Of a DNA stretch of 42,500 nt, positions 11,490 through 22,720 are shown in pieces; the first letter of the stretch is position 1; each line of letters opens with the position of its first letter. A program made the position numbers and the translations under genes. Source of the DNA: Prorocentrum cordatum (lineage: Eukaryota; Sar; Dinophyceae; Prorocentrales; Prorocentraceae). Location of the stretch: positions 92,501-135,000 of the forward strand of contig CAUYUJ010017774.1 in NCBI GenBank assembly GCA_963575745.1, written 5' to 3'. A model generated the notes under the pieces. It was not told the origin of the DNA, did not search any database, and worked only from the letters and a program-made list of their open reading frames with translations.

Positions 11490-12008
11490 GCAGAGCACAG
11501 CATAGCGTAGCACAGCGTAGCACAGCATAGCGCAGCACAGCATATCATAGCATAGCCCAGCATAGCAGAGCAGAGCATTGCATAGCATAGCAACAAAGCA
11601 AAGGCAAAGCAACAGCAGCGACAGCAAAGCAAAGCACAAGCAACGCGAAGCATCGCAAAGCATTAGCCTGGGTATAATTCCCTACCTAGGCTCTGCCTAG
11701 AGGGTTAGCTTAGCTTAGCACAGCGCAGCGCTGCATTAGCATTGCATAGCATAACATAACCAAACATAGCATAGCATAGCATAGCATAACATAACAAAAC
11801 GCAGCATAACATAACATATCATAGCATAGCTTAGCATAGCGCAGCGTAGCATAGCATAGCCTATCATAGCACAGCGCATCATTATATATCATAGTTTAGC
11901 ATGTCGTAGCATCGCATAGCATAGCATAGCGCAGCATAGCATAGCATAGCATAGCACAGCATAGCGCAGCATATCATGGCATAGCATAGCATAGCATAGC
12001 ATAGCAAC
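11490..12008 (+). repeat. 5-bp tandem array, unit ATAGC/ACAGC
   Basis: About 500 bases built on AGCAT or AGCAC pentamers, interrupted near 11580-11710 by AGCAAAGC-type units and the second CCTAGGCTCTGCCTAG hairpin. Confidence 0.9.
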
Positions 12009-12063
12009 TCATGCTGCTTTCCTGGGGGCTCCAACTTCTAGGTAGGGTCGAACTGGGGTAAGT

Positions 12064-13803
12064 TTAACAATGTTCTGTGTGTGTTTTTCCCAAAATCTGC
12101 CTGTAAGAGGACATGCCCGACCTAAGCTTGATCCACTCCAGCGTGGCCTCGTCAGTAACGCTCTGAGGGTCAGCCAAATACATGTTTTTCAGTGCTGTCG
12201 CCTGTGGCGGGCGGAGGAATGGAACGCCACTTAGAAATCCGATGGGCGGAAGAAGTGCCAGCCTGAGACTCGGCGCGAAGCCGCTTTTGCTTGTCTTTCG
12301 GACTGGTGGAGGCCTGAGAGCGCTCAATAGCCTGGGCCTGGGAGACGGCGTACCTCTGGAGCTCCATGATCTCGGGGGCCTGGACAGCGAAGTCTTTGCC
12401 AGGCAAGTCGAACGTCAGAAAGCGGGCTGGCTGGTGCTGAACAGACTACGCCTGCTCGCCTAGCTCATGATTCCAACGAACGCAGCTGCTGCGGATGCGC
12501 CGCTCGAGCTTGTGGCGCCGATCCTGGGCATTTGACCAGGTCTGTCCCTGTCGGGCAGAATGCGCTACCCGCGCGTGCGGCCACGCACCTCCAGGCCCTG
12601 GAGCCGGGGGTCCCCCCTGGGTCGAGCGCGAGGCCGAGGTCCAGCCAGAGGGGCCCAAAGCCAGCGCGGAGGGGCCTCCCATGCCCGGGCGGGCCTGGGG
12701 GCTGGTCCAGGCCCAGGAGGCCCCCGCGAGGTCCACGCCGGCACACGCACGGCTGCTGCTCCACCGGTCCGCCAGCTCGGCGAACGAGGTCCCTGTCACG
12801 ACGGTGCGCCTGGTGCCAACGTGCGGGCGGGGGCGAAGGGCCAGCCGGCGTCTGCATGGGGAAGGGACGTGGCGCGGCCAACCTCCATCCCGGCTTCTCA
12901 CGCACCCAGGCTTCCATGTTTAGCAAGGTCGGGGGCGGCAAAGAGGGGGGTGATGAGTAGGGGGGGGGATAGCATGGCGGGGGCCATGATATTTCCCAGA
13001 CTTCATGGCGCCCTCGTCTTGTTTCATTACGTCCCTGCCCCCCCCCGCGGGGCCGCGCACATGCCGCCGGTCATGATTTGCACCCCCCCCTCTTGGACAC
13101 CCCCCTCTTGGCCGCTCCCGACAAGGCAGGGGAGCGAGGAGAGGCTGATGCGTCGAGGATCTGCACAGCTTCGGGGAAAGCATGCTGAAGACGGTCGTCC
13201 ATGACGAAGGAGTCAATAACGCTGTCGCTGCGTACTCCCGAACAGGTTACCGACCGTGGGGCCATCGCAACGCCTCGGGCATTCTCACGCCACCCCACGT
13301 TAAGCATCGGCTGCCCCGTGTTATTGAAGTCAGCTTGCAAGATCCCGGGAATCTCATACTCTTCGATGATAGTGGCGATCGCCTCCAGGATAGACAAGTT
13401 CGAAGGGTCCACCCCTCCCGCGTCCAGAAGTAGGCCGTGATGATCATGACGCCACCCTTTTGCGCCGCTGAGCACCAGCCCTCTCTGCCGCTCGTTCCGC
13501 CGATCCCGCTGGCGAGATATCGAAGCTTTACCGGCCCTCCAGGAACGTGAGGCCGATGGTTCGTGGCACGAGAAAGCCGACGCCTGCCGAACGGCCGCCA
13601 CCCTGGCCTGCGGTGGCTGGGACCAGGGCCTCCGCGTAGTGCCTCTGGAAGCTGGCCGCCTCGATGTCCGACGAGATGGGCGCTGTGAGCTTGTGCTCCT
13701 GGGGGACTGCGGCAACGCGCATCGGGTCGAGCAGCTCCCTGTCCCTGCGTTCGTCGAGGACGTCTGCGGCCCGAGCCCAGGCCGAGCAGTTGAGGCCGAG
13801 CAG
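12064..13803 (-). pseudogene. Decayed non-LTR (LINE-like) retrotransposon, endonuclease and linker region
   Basis: Reading from 13803 downwards, the minus strand encodes the start of an APE-type endonuclease: LNCSAWARAADVL, then VAAVPQEHKL (the QEH catalytic motif region), then AGVGFLVPRTIGLTF. The frame must then change twice (near 13530 and 13430). It continues with ITAYF, ILEAIATIIEEYEIPGILQADFNNT (the D-N motif, written DFN in this family), LNVGW and SVIDSFVMDDRL. Downstream, 12446-12830 and 12064-12440 carry Arg/Gln-rich, charged linker-like sequence. No reverse transcriptase motif is visible before the element meets the TAGCA array. It is clearly non-functional. Family assignment rests on motif order alone. 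Confidence 0.6.
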
Positions 13804-13917
13804 CCGGAGGCCTGCGTCGCGAGTACCACCGCGCCCCCGCTGGCGTGGGAGGCTCGGTCTCGGCCCGGGCGTCTGCGGCCTCGGTGGGGCCCCCGAGGGA
13901 AGGGGTCGCACAAGAGG

Positions 13918-14156
13918 CTCCTCCTCCTCCTCCTCCTCCTCCTCTTCCTCCTTCTCCCCTCCCCCCTCCCCCTCCCTCCTCTTCCCCTCCCTCCTCCTCC
14001 TCCTCCTCCTCCTCCTCCTCCTCCTCCTCCTCCTCCTCCTTCCTCCTCCTCCTCCTCCTCCTCCTCCTCCTCCTCCTCCTCCTCCTCCTCCTCCTCCTCC
14101 TCCTCCTCCTCCTCCTCCTCCTCCTCCTCCTCCTCCTCCTCCTCCTCCTCCTCCTC
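13918..14156 (+). repeat. (CTC)n array
   Basis: A long CTC/TCC array, interrupted in its first part and pure over the last ~115 bases. It lies just upstream (in minus-strand terms) of the retrotransposon remnant. Confidence 0.9.
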
Positions 14157-14929
14157 GTGGGCTGCATGGGGGTCGGTGCGGCCCCAGGCGGTGGAGGAGG
14201 CACCACGGGGCCCCAAAGTCCAGGCCAAGGGATGTCTGGACGACGTGGCCGTCGGAGGCGACATAGGGGGGGCAATCATGCAGACCACCCGAGGATGATG
14301 GGGAGCTGGAAAAGGAGGAGGCGAAGGCGGCAAGAGAGAGAGAGAGAGGAGGAGGGGGGATCAGGCGTTGGAGAGTGGAACAGGCGGAAGAAGCCAAGGA
14401 GGAGGAGGAGGAGGAGGAGGAGGAGGAGGGGGAAGAGAAAAATGAGGATGAGGATGTGAAAGAGGACGAGCTGGAAAGGGAGGCGGTGGAGGAGAACAAG
14501 GAGGAGGAAAGGGAACAGAAGGACGACGAGGATGACAAGAGGGAGGAGAGGACCAGAGTAAACCAACGATGCGTCAAAGATGCCCCAGCACGCCCTCTCA
14601 CCCCAAGTCCCTTCCGCAGAAGTCCGCACAAGCTCTCCCTGCTCACTGCCAGGAGCGTCCCCTCGAGACACCATCACCCGATGGATCTGCCGTCGAGGCG
14701 AGGATCCCGGCCGCACGGCATCCATCTTGCGAGTGCGACAGCGAGGCGAGCTGTCCGGCGAGACCCCCGCGCTGGGCAGTGGCCGCCCCGCTCTTGCGCA
14801 GCTTTTGCACTGGTGCTCAGCTCGGGCCACGGACTTCGAGGGAGTCCAACTCAGAGAAGGAACCGCCCCAGGGTGGACGACGAGCGTGCGCGACGCGAAG
14901 GTGTAACAGGTCGGCTTTCACAATAGCCA
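14157..14929. other. No recognised gene; GAG tract
   Basis: A purine-rich segment at 14310-14560, including a GGA array at 14398-14432, is followed by sequence with no recognisable coding family. Confidence 0.4.
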
Positions 14930-15210
14930 CAGTCCAGCATCAACGCTGCTGCAAGCAGTCAACACGAATGTGCGCGGTACTGATCAGGGAATCTCCTTGT
15001 GAGAACGGCCTCCTCCATACTTTATAAGTTGTTGCCAACCATCGGTACGAATGAGCGCGGCGACAATTGCATGTTCAGAACAGTAGTATTCCATTCTTGA
15101 AGCTGCTGCGATATGTTGCGACAAGCGCGTGCGGGTCTAAGGCGAGAGCCCCACTTGAACAACTACCTGTGTTTCATCTTCTTGCCTGCTGCAGACTCAG
15201 ACGAATGAGC
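14930..15210 (+). repeat. ~80-bp repeat family, diverged units
   Basis: Units with CTGCTGCAA, ACGAATG(A/T)GCGCGG and GAGA-CC segments recur near 14960, 15050 and 15195. Confidence 0.55.
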
Positions 15211-15269
15211 GCGGTGCGGCAAACTGCTGCAGCGCGGCCGACGCCGCTTTAGCCACAAGCCTGACGCCC

Positions 15270-15600
15270 GACGACCGCGACCACGACCACCTCCGGCCGT
15301 GACCACGACCGCCCCCGACGCCCTGCCCCGACCACCCCCTCCCTTGATGCCGACCACGACCACGACTGCCCCCGACCGCGACCACGACCGCGACCGCTCC
15401 CGGCGCCCTGCCCCGACGGACCCCCTCCCCTGACCCAGACCTCGACCGCGGCCGCCTCCGACCGCGACTTCGACTCCCCCGCACGCCCTGCCCAAAAGGC
15501 CCTCCCTTGGCCCAGGCCACGACCACGACCACCCCGCGACCACGACCTCTTCCTCCTCTTCCTCCTCCTTCTCCTCCTCCTCCTCCTCCTCCTTCTTCCC
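15270..15600 (+). repeat. CGACCACGACC-rich GC minisatellite and CTC/CTT tract
   Basis: Degenerate units of CGACCACGACCGCCCCCGA-type sequence fill 15270-15540. A CCTCTT/CTC tract to 15600 and a C-run follow. Confidence 0.65.
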
Positions 15601-16029
15601 CCCCCCCCACCCCACTGCCGACTTTTGGATTTGCACTGCAGGTGTAGCCGCTTGGAATCGAGCTTGAATGTCGCGCTCCACTATCATTCTCCCCCCCGTA
15701 TTAGTCTGCCATCCATGACAGTTGTTTCGGCCCAGGGCGTTCCACCATGATACGCTGATCTGCTTCTGGCCGCAAGCCGCCCGCTTTTAACGGGGCCCCG
15801 GCAATGTAAGTTGCGGAGACGAGTGGGGCGTTGATCATTGGTGGGGAAAGACTCGGTGGGGAAAAACCCATCGCTTATTCATAACAAATCATCCTGCGAA
15901 AAACTTGGTACGCTCTACTGACACGCCTGCGGGTACGACGCGTAGAAGCTAATTATCTTAAGAAAGAGGGATGGAGGAGAAGGTGGCGGAGACGAAGCCG
16001 GTCGGGGCTGGCGGGGAGAAGGAGGAGAA
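15601..16029. other. No recognised gene
   Basis: Unique-looking sequence without a recognisable domain on either strand. Confidence 0.35.
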
Positions 16030-16540
16030 AAGGGGGAAGGACGAGGAGGGGGAGGAGGAGGAAGAGGGGGAAGAGGAGGAGGAGGAGGAGGAGGAGGAGG
16101 AGGAGGGGAGGAGGGGGGGAGGGGAGGAGAGGAGGAGGAGGAGGAGGAGAGGAGGAGGAGGAGGAGGAGGGGGAGGAATGAGGAGGAGGGGGGAGGAGGA
16201 GGAGGAGGAGGAGGAGGAGGGAGGAGGAGGAGGGAGGGAGGAGGAGGAGGAGGAGGAGGAGGGGAGGAGGAGGAGGAGGAGGAGGAGGGGGAGGAGGAGG
16301 AGGAGGAGGAGGAGGAGGAGGAGGAGGAGAGGAGGAGGAGGAGGAGGAGGAGGAGGAGGAGGAGGAGGAGGAGGAGGAGGAGCTGGGGGAGGAAGAGGAG
16401 GAGGAGGACGAGGGGGAGGAATGAGGAGGGCACCGCTGATAAGAAAAGAATCGGGGAAGGAGGTCACACGACAAAGACGAGGGGCGCAAATGGATTAGGA
16501 GGAGGAGGAGGAGGAGGAGGAGGAGGAGGAGGACGACGAC
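16030..16540 (+). repeat. (GGA)n arrays
   Basis: Interrupted GGA/GAG array at 16030-16415, a 75-base gap, then a purer array at 16497-16535. Confidence 0.9.
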
Positions 16541-17599
16541 GACGAGTGGGCGGACCAGGAGGACGAGCATGAGGTGGAGGAGGGGCGCTCTTAGGCGTTG
16601 CGGGGTCTCAGGCCGCCACCGCACGCGGCACCACGACCCGTTTTAAAGAAAGCTTGTCGGCCGCGCTGAGGCCCAGACTAGGCGCTGCGGCACTAAGAGG
16701 CCCCAGCGGGACGGGACGGGAGGCAGGACTGTTAGAGCAGAGGTCGACTACACGTACAGTGGAAACCCATGCCAAGAAACATTTTGCTTGCCTCCAGGGT
16801 GCCCTGGATTCCTGGGACTTCGGTGGCTTTTGCGGTGGAGGGCGTGACGTTCCCAGACCAAAGATCCATGGACCTCCTGGGTTCTCAGTGTTGGGTTTCT
16901 TGTCGAAGGTTTCTTGTGGTGGAGCTGCTACTTCAAGAGAGACTCTTCGCTAGGGTAGCCCCGTAGACGCGCTAACGGCGTGTTAGCTAACGGCGAAGTA
17001 GGACAACCAATTGCAGAAAGGCGTGGTTCGTGGCCCAACCAATTGTAGAAACGCGTGGTTCGCGCTTTCCTACAATTCCCTGCGTCGCTTCCGCTCGACA
17101 CATTCGCACATTTGGAATGCAGGCCACGGTGTGTCGTGATTTCCTACGTTCTGTTTTGCGTGCGCTCGGTGTCCCCCAAGCATCGGATTCCCGTCATCGC
17201 CGTCAACCAGCATCGCTGTTAGCGTTGCCTTGGTGGTTTAACCTTTGTTGCGGGCCCACCGCCCCCCCCCCCCCAATCGCCGAGCGCGATGCGACAGCAC
17301 AGCGGCCGGCGCGCCTGGGCTTGGCCCTCCCGCGCCCACCCTACGCCGCGCACCAACGGGCACGTCGTGCCTCTGAGGTCACCTCTCCGTGTGCAGCCAG
17401 CCCGCATAGGAAGGATGGGCACCCTTCACAAAGGTGCCCTTGCGTCCTTGCCTCCTCGGTCCATCCTTGGCCACGCTCGTTGGCCGCGCCCCGCTCGAAG
17501 GCCTCCTGAATGGGCCTCCAAGGCCCTTGCAGCCTTGTCGCGCAGCCTTCTGCTACGGGCCGACGGTAGCCGAAGAGAGGGCGGAAAATCGGGCAGGGC
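16541..17599. other. No recognised gene; short direct repeat near 17010
   Basis: The phrase CAACCAATTG(C/T)AGAAA followed by GCGTGGTTCG occurs twice, about 33 bp apart (17005-17060). The rest has open frames of moderate length with no recognised domain. Confidence 0.35.
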
Positions 17600-17815
17600 C
17601 TACCTCGATTCGATCGGCACGATTCGATGCTGGTCTCGGCCGGCGCGACCCGGTTTGGTTTCGGTGATCGAGCGATCCGGCGCGGCCCGATGCTTGCACG
17701 ACCTAGGTGTGGTTCCTGGTGCCGGCGATTCGACGCGATTTCGCTTCCGCACCGATGCATCCCGATGCGATGCAAGTTCCGATCCGATTTGACCCGATTT
17801 GGCGAGCCGATGTTG
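17600..17815 (+). repeat. CCGATCCGAT-type dispersed repeat
   Basis: Rich in GATTCGAT, GATCCG and CCCGATGC units (for example GGCCCGATGCTTGCA). Related copies are at 33070-33180, 36675-36725 and 42365-42500. Confidence 0.55.
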
Positions 17816-19077
17816 CCTGCTACTGGGGGGCTCGCCGCTCGGATGGTCGCCAGCTCCCCCAGAAAGTCGGGATACGACGAGGAGGGAGGAGGGAGGAGGG
17901 AGGATCGGGGATGCTCTTGGCCTCTTCGTGGGGGGCGTTTGGTGTGGCGCTGGGGAGGGGGGGCAGTGGGATCCAGGGCGGTCCGACCTCTTCCTCGGGA
18001 AGAGGTGGCGCCCCCCCCCCCCCCACACACACCCACGGTGGGGGCGTTGGTCGAGGAATGTGCCCAGGAGGCTTCAGACCCTGGGGGCTCCCAAATTATC
18101 CGAGGAGGGCGTCAGCGACGTCCATGGCCAACCCACGATCGGAGTTCCACCGGCTTCCAGAGTCTGAAGTCCTTATCTGATGGTTCTGTATCCGATGCCC
18201 GCACCGCAGTTAGTGGTAGCCTCACTTGGCATAGCCTGGTGCGCGGGCAGAAGAGAAAGGGGACCCAGGGCGCAAGAGAAGCGGCCGCTTGGCGCGCGGG
18301 CGCAAGGGTCGCGCACCTGGCAGGATGAGAGGAGGGGGAGGAGGAGGTGGGAGAAGGATGGACAGGAGGAAGGGGAGAGTGGAAGGAATCAGCCAGGCAG
18401 GAAAGACTGCGAGGCAGAACGTGCTGCTTGAGCATGGGAGGAGGTGGAGGGTCAATCACGGTTGCTGCCGCGGGCTTGCCGAGCTCCCGAGCGGCCAATT
18501 TTGGCAGCTGGGCGGGCCCTGTCCCGCGGGGCGCGAGCAGCATCGGCAGCATCAGTTCACGAGGCGATGCTGGCGCCATGGTCGGAACGAGGCGCAAGAG
18601 CATGCCCTGTTGGGGGAGGCCACCCCGTGTTCTCCGCGTTTTCTTGCATGTTCCTGTGCACCCTGGGGAAGGGTGCCTTCGTCTATTCTCAGAAGCCGGG
18701 CGAAGGCTGGCAAACCTGCGGCTGCTGGCTAAAACGGAGCTCGGGGAAATTGTGTTTTTTTTCTTCCGGGAAGCAGCCTGGTTACTACTTAGTGCGCTGA
18801 GCTTGATTCTGGGAATTTGTTTTTTCTTCCGGAGAGACCGTTTTGGCATCCACGGATTTGCCAGCCCTCGCCCAGCTTTCGATATTCTTCAGTTTGACAG
18901 CTTTGTTCGTTCATTCGTTCCGGTATGGCTGGGATGCACGGCCCTGCCTGTCCGTGCTCTCCAAGGCTTCCTCCATAGGCCAGAAGGTCGAGTGACTGTT
19001 CACAACCCTCGGTGGCCTCATATCTCTTGGTCGTCTTGCCAGCGGAGGGGCCAATGTCCTTTTAGTACTGTAGATTC
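17816..19077. other. No recognised gene
   Basis: Contains a G-rich tract (17880-17970) and a poly-C run (18010-18024). A duplicated ~22-bp T-rich phrase ending TTTTCTTCCGG occurs near 18750 and 18815. A minus-strand open frame (18112-18849) is the cleanest here, but it is Pro/Ala/Ser-rich without a family resemblance. Confidence 0.35.
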
Positions 19078-19275
19078 GTGCGGCGTTGGCGCGCCGGTGA
19101 CGCTGGCGAAGGCGTTCAAGGTTTAATTCTGAGACGGGGAAAAACCGAGGGACACGGTGACGCCATTGGACCCGACTGAATTCAACCTTGAACGATGGGG
19201 GGCGCGATCGATTCAAGGTCAAACGATCGACTCGGTGTCAACAACCTTCGCGCGCGCCGACGCCGCGCGAACTTA
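19078..19275 (+). mobile_element. Putative ~200-bp inverted-repeat element
   Basis: The left arm (GCGGCGTTGGCGCGCC, then GGCGTTCAAGGTTTAATTC) is mirrored by a right arm (GAATTCAACCTTGAACG, then GCGCGCGCCGACGCCGCG). Size and form match the introner-like elements of the 35-42 kb gene, but no flanking exons are recognised. Confidence 0.5.
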
Positions 19276-20069
19276 TTGTATGTTCTTCTGTTCCTGTTCC
19301 GACCGTGCGAGCGCAGGAGCTCTGGCGTTTGGGCGTCATGCAAACATCACGACGGGCGTGCCTGCACCATTCGGGGGCCCAGGCGGTCTCGTGGGGTCTA
19401 TATGTCTCGACAAGGCGCAAGAGATGTCTGGAGCTCGGGTCGTGCTATGCTCGCGATGTTCCGATGTTGTTCACCTTCGGTGGATGTCAGGCGGGGGGAT
19501 GCAGAGGGCGAGGAATTGCTACTCCACGCGCGCTCCAGGCACGAGAATATTGGCCTATGTTGCGCGGCAGTGCCCTGGAAAGATGTACGACTTCTTGCAA
19601 TCCCAGAATACCACCAGAATCAACACGCATGTGTGCCTTGCCAATTCATTGCCATCTGGAATTTTGCTTGGTACCGCTGATCTGGGTGGACGCTTACACG
19701 AGTTTGTTTGTTGGCAGGGGGGCGGATACGCATGAGCCACACTGCGCACAATTTGATAGACACGCCCGAATAGTTTACGCAGCGCATGGCGACCATCGGG
19801 CGATTTGTACAGAGAATTGTGCAATCAAGACGCTGAAGTAAGGACCACTTTGGGCCCACCAAGAGCTGCGGTTTTCGAGTCGCTCGTTAGACCTAGGTCG
19901 GGGAACCTAGTCGTGGCCGAGGCTCGACGTTTCCATAAAAGCTCCTTTCTTCCTTATTCAGCATTCCCTCTGGTGCCGCCGTGACGGTTCCAGGCTCCAG
20001 TCGCGCCACGTCGCCACAGCGCGCACGGGATGGCGCCTTGGTATTTTGGGAACGGGGTAGACTGCGGTG
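19276..20069. other. No recognised gene
   Basis: Mixed-composition sequence with overlapping open frames on the plus strand (19157-19841). None shows a recognisable family. Confidence 0.35.
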
Positions 20070-20074
20070 CCACA

Positions 20075-20255
20075 TGCTTACCAGCCTGGAACATATCCCT
20101 ATCCCTATGCTGGGCACCTCCTCATCACGATGCCAATCTTAGGTGTTCCCTTTTTTTTTGAGGGCGAATCCTTAAGATTGTCATCGCCTTGTGGCGTGTC
20201 AATCTTAGGGATAGGGATACGTTTCGAGGCTGGTAAACATGCATCTCCACTACAG
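20075..20255 (+). mobile_element. Foldback element with ATCCCTATCCCTA arms
   Basis: The left arm (GCCACATGCTTACCAGCCT...ATATCCCTATCCCTA) pairs with the right arm (TAGGGATAGGGATA...AGGCTGGTAAACATGC). A nested inner pair (GATGCCAATCTTAGG / CCTTAAGATTGTCATC) flanks a T-run loop. Confidence 0.65.
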
Positions 20256-20997
20256 TTGGCACGAGGGCTGACAGCATGCCAGCTCCGGAGAGGGGTACCC
20301 TCTTGTCCCCTTCGTGCTTGGGCCCTGCACCCTGGAGTTGCTCACGCTTTGGGGTCTTTCTCTCCGTGGAGCCTTGGCCCCTCGGCGAAGGGGCTCGTGC
20401 TCTTGATCTACGCTCCTGTGGCCATGCTCCGACGGCACCGACGGCCCAGGACCACTGGCAAACAAACTTGTGGAAGCGCAGCCAGCCTCGAGCCGAGTGC
20501 GGCAGGGGGCTCGCCGTGGTCTTCAAGAACAGGGAGGCCATGGGGGCGTCTTCACGGCGAAACGTCAACACACGCACATACATTCACGAACCGAGCTTGA
20601 CGATGGATGCTGGGACGAGCACGGTTGGGCCTGCCAGTGTGGTGGAGGCCCCATTTTGGAACGGAGTGGTGTTGCATCTTTCGGCGCATAGGCAGACATG
20701 GGAAGAAACATGGATCCAGACAGGTGAACGAGGTGTTTATCGACAGATCCCCCTTTGGAACAAAGATCGCCTCTCCCCAGCCGTTTAATTGTTGCGCGAG
20801 CCTGCACGTGTGACCATGAGCTTCGTGGGCGTCTCAAGCGAGAGTTCCAGTTTTTGGACAAGGGCAGCCATGGACCCGTGCAGCGCTACAGGTTGTGAAG
20901 CCTCGGGTTTTGAAAGCCAACGGAATGTCAACCGAGAGCCCCATGAGTTCGGTTGCAAGTCATGGGAGCCTTGTGTCCCCTCGCAAGTTTGTCTTTA
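20256..20997. other. No recognised gene
   Basis: Open frames occur on both strands, none recognisable. Toward 20650-20950 there are degraded phrases like those of the 80-bp family (CCCATTTTGGAAC, AGCGAGAG). Confidence 0.35.
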
Positions 20998-21130
20998 GCG
21001 TCGACTTGCGTCGATTAGCATCTGGGAGTCGATGAGGTTGCGCCGATTTAGCGTCGGCTAGCGTCGATTAGCCTCGATCTAGCGTCGATGAACGTCGATG
21101 TAGCTTCGATTTGCGTCGATTCGCAAGAGC
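20998..21130 (+). repeat. TAGCGTCGAT short tandem array
   Basis: Ten- to thirteen-base units built on GCGTCGATTAG or GCGTCGATGAA, imperfectly repeated about ten times. Confidence 0.8.
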
Positions 21131-21189
21131 CGGCTAAATGGTATGGGAGGCTCCCATGAGCTGCCACCGAACATGGGCAGTCCCCCATC

Positions 21190-21370
21190 CTCTTAAGCGT
21201 TGCATGAACAGGGAATGCCCGCGGCGCTGAGGCGGGGACCCCGTTTTGAAAAGACGTGTGCTCAATCTTGATGTTCGCTGCAGGATGTTGAGACGAATGC
21301 GCGCGGCGCTGGGGCGAGAGCAAGATGTTGAAAACGACCTATGCTCCATCCTTGAAGCTGAAGCATGTTA
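21190..21370 (+). repeat. ~80-bp repeat family, two units
   Basis: Two units carry GCGCGGCGCTG(A/G)GGCG(A/G)G, TTTTGAAAA(G/C) and GCTGCAGGATGTTGAGACGAATG-like segments. Confidence 0.7.
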
Positions 21371-21414
21371 GCCAGCTTGGACCCCAAAAACTGATTCCTT
21401 GCCATATAAGCGGT

Positions 21415-22020
21415 GCAGCTCAGGTGGTGCAATCAATCTTGTGAAATCTAGGCGGTGCATTCGATGTGGTGCAACATATGTGGTTTGAAGCAATCCAAAG
21501 CAGTGCACACCAATTCAAACCAGTGCAAGTAGACGCAACGCAGTGCGAAGCAAAGCAACACTCTGCAACGCAATTCAAAGCAATGTAATGGAATGCAGTG
21601 CAAGCAAATGATGGGCTACGCAATTCGAAGCAACGCAAAGCGATGCAACGCAATGCAATGCGCAGCATTGCAATGAAGAGCAATGCAACGCAATACAAAT
21701 CAACGCAATGCATCGCAATGCAACGCGATGCGATAACAGTGCACCACAGTGCGATAGTAATGTAAAGCACTGCAACGCCTTACAAAGCAATCACAATCAA
21801 CGAGATATCATTGCAACACACGCAGTACAACGCATTGCAAAGCAACGCACAAAACTGCAATGCAATGCAATCCAACGCAATGCAACACAATGCGGTAGCA
21901 ATGCAAATCAACGCAAAGCAATAAGCAGCAATGCACAGCAAGGCAACGCAGTGCAAAGGAATGCAGCGCCATGCAAAACAACGCCATGCACTTCAACGCA
22001 ATGCGATGCAATGCGAGTGC
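21415..22020 (+). repeat. GGTGCAA block and GCAATGCAAC-type array
   Basis: A short GGTGGTGCAATC block grades into ~540 bases of 5-10 bp units (GCAATGCAAC, GCAAAGCAAT). Confidence 0.9.
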
Positions 22021-22029
22021 AACGGGAGG

Positions 22030-22260
22030 GGGGCGCTACCACGGGGCGGCGGCGACAGGGCGGCGGCGGCGACCACGAGGCGGCGGACCCGACGCGCAGG
22101 CCCAGACGACGGGCGGCGGCGCGGTGGCGACGGGGCGGCGACGGGCACCAACCACATAGCCGCCAGGCCGACGCGCGGGCCCAGACGACGGGCGGCGGCG
22201 AGGCTGCGACGGGGCGCCGACGGCGATCACATGGCCGCCTGACCGACGCGCGGGCCCAGT
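22030..22260 (+). repeat. ~74-bp GC-rich tandem repeat
   Basis: Units containing CCCAGACGACGGGCGGCGG recur near 22097, 22170 and (partial) 22250. This is the same family as 4690-4925. Confidence 0.7.
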
Positions 22261-22329
22261 GCCGTAGAACACAAGGAAGAACCCTGAAGGGCAAGCGCTG
22301 CTGTGGGAATTACGCGTCAAAACGCATGT

Positions 22330-22720
22330 TCGCGTCGCTCTGGCGACAGCACCATTTTGTAACAGAATTGACCCCTCATTCCATGGTTTAAACTTCTGCA
22401 CGCTCTCAATTAAACCGCATGTACGCGGCGCTGAGGTGAGAACATCGTTTTTAGATCGAGCTCCCACCATCCCTGAATTGGTTGCAAGCTTGTAGGACGG
22501 ATGTGCGTGGCGCTGCTGCAAAGTGTTATGACGAATGTGCGCGGAGCGAAGGCGAACACCATATTTTGAAAACGACCCCCCTTCCATCCCTGAAGCTGCT
22601 GCAACTTGTTATGACGAATGTGCCCAGGACCAAGCCGGTGGCAGCAGTTTGGAAACGGCCCCCCTCCATCCCCGAAGACGTTGCAAAGTGCAAGCTGCAG
22701 GGTCATCAGTGGTGAGGACG
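22330..22720 (+). repeat. ~80-bp repeat family, about four units
   Basis: Cores with ACG(A/G)ATGTGCG(C/T)GG(C/A)GC and TTTTGAAAACGACC, CCATCCCTGAA and TGCAA(C/G)(T/C)TTGT segments recur at about 70-85 bp spacing. Confidence 0.75.

Noticed and set aside
13247-14646. Long minus-strand frames of poly-Glu, poly-Arg or poly-Gly
   Set aside because: They are the CTC array read in three frames. Only the parts below about 13803 have mobile-element motifs.
18112-18849. 245-codon minus-strand open frame
   Set aside because: Pro/Ala/Ser-rich, no recognisable domain, and GC-rich DNA commonly stays open this long.
11490-22020. CRISPR-like arrays (regular short repeats)
   Set aside because: Units are contiguous microsatellite or minisatellite repeats without unique spacers, in a eukaryotic context.
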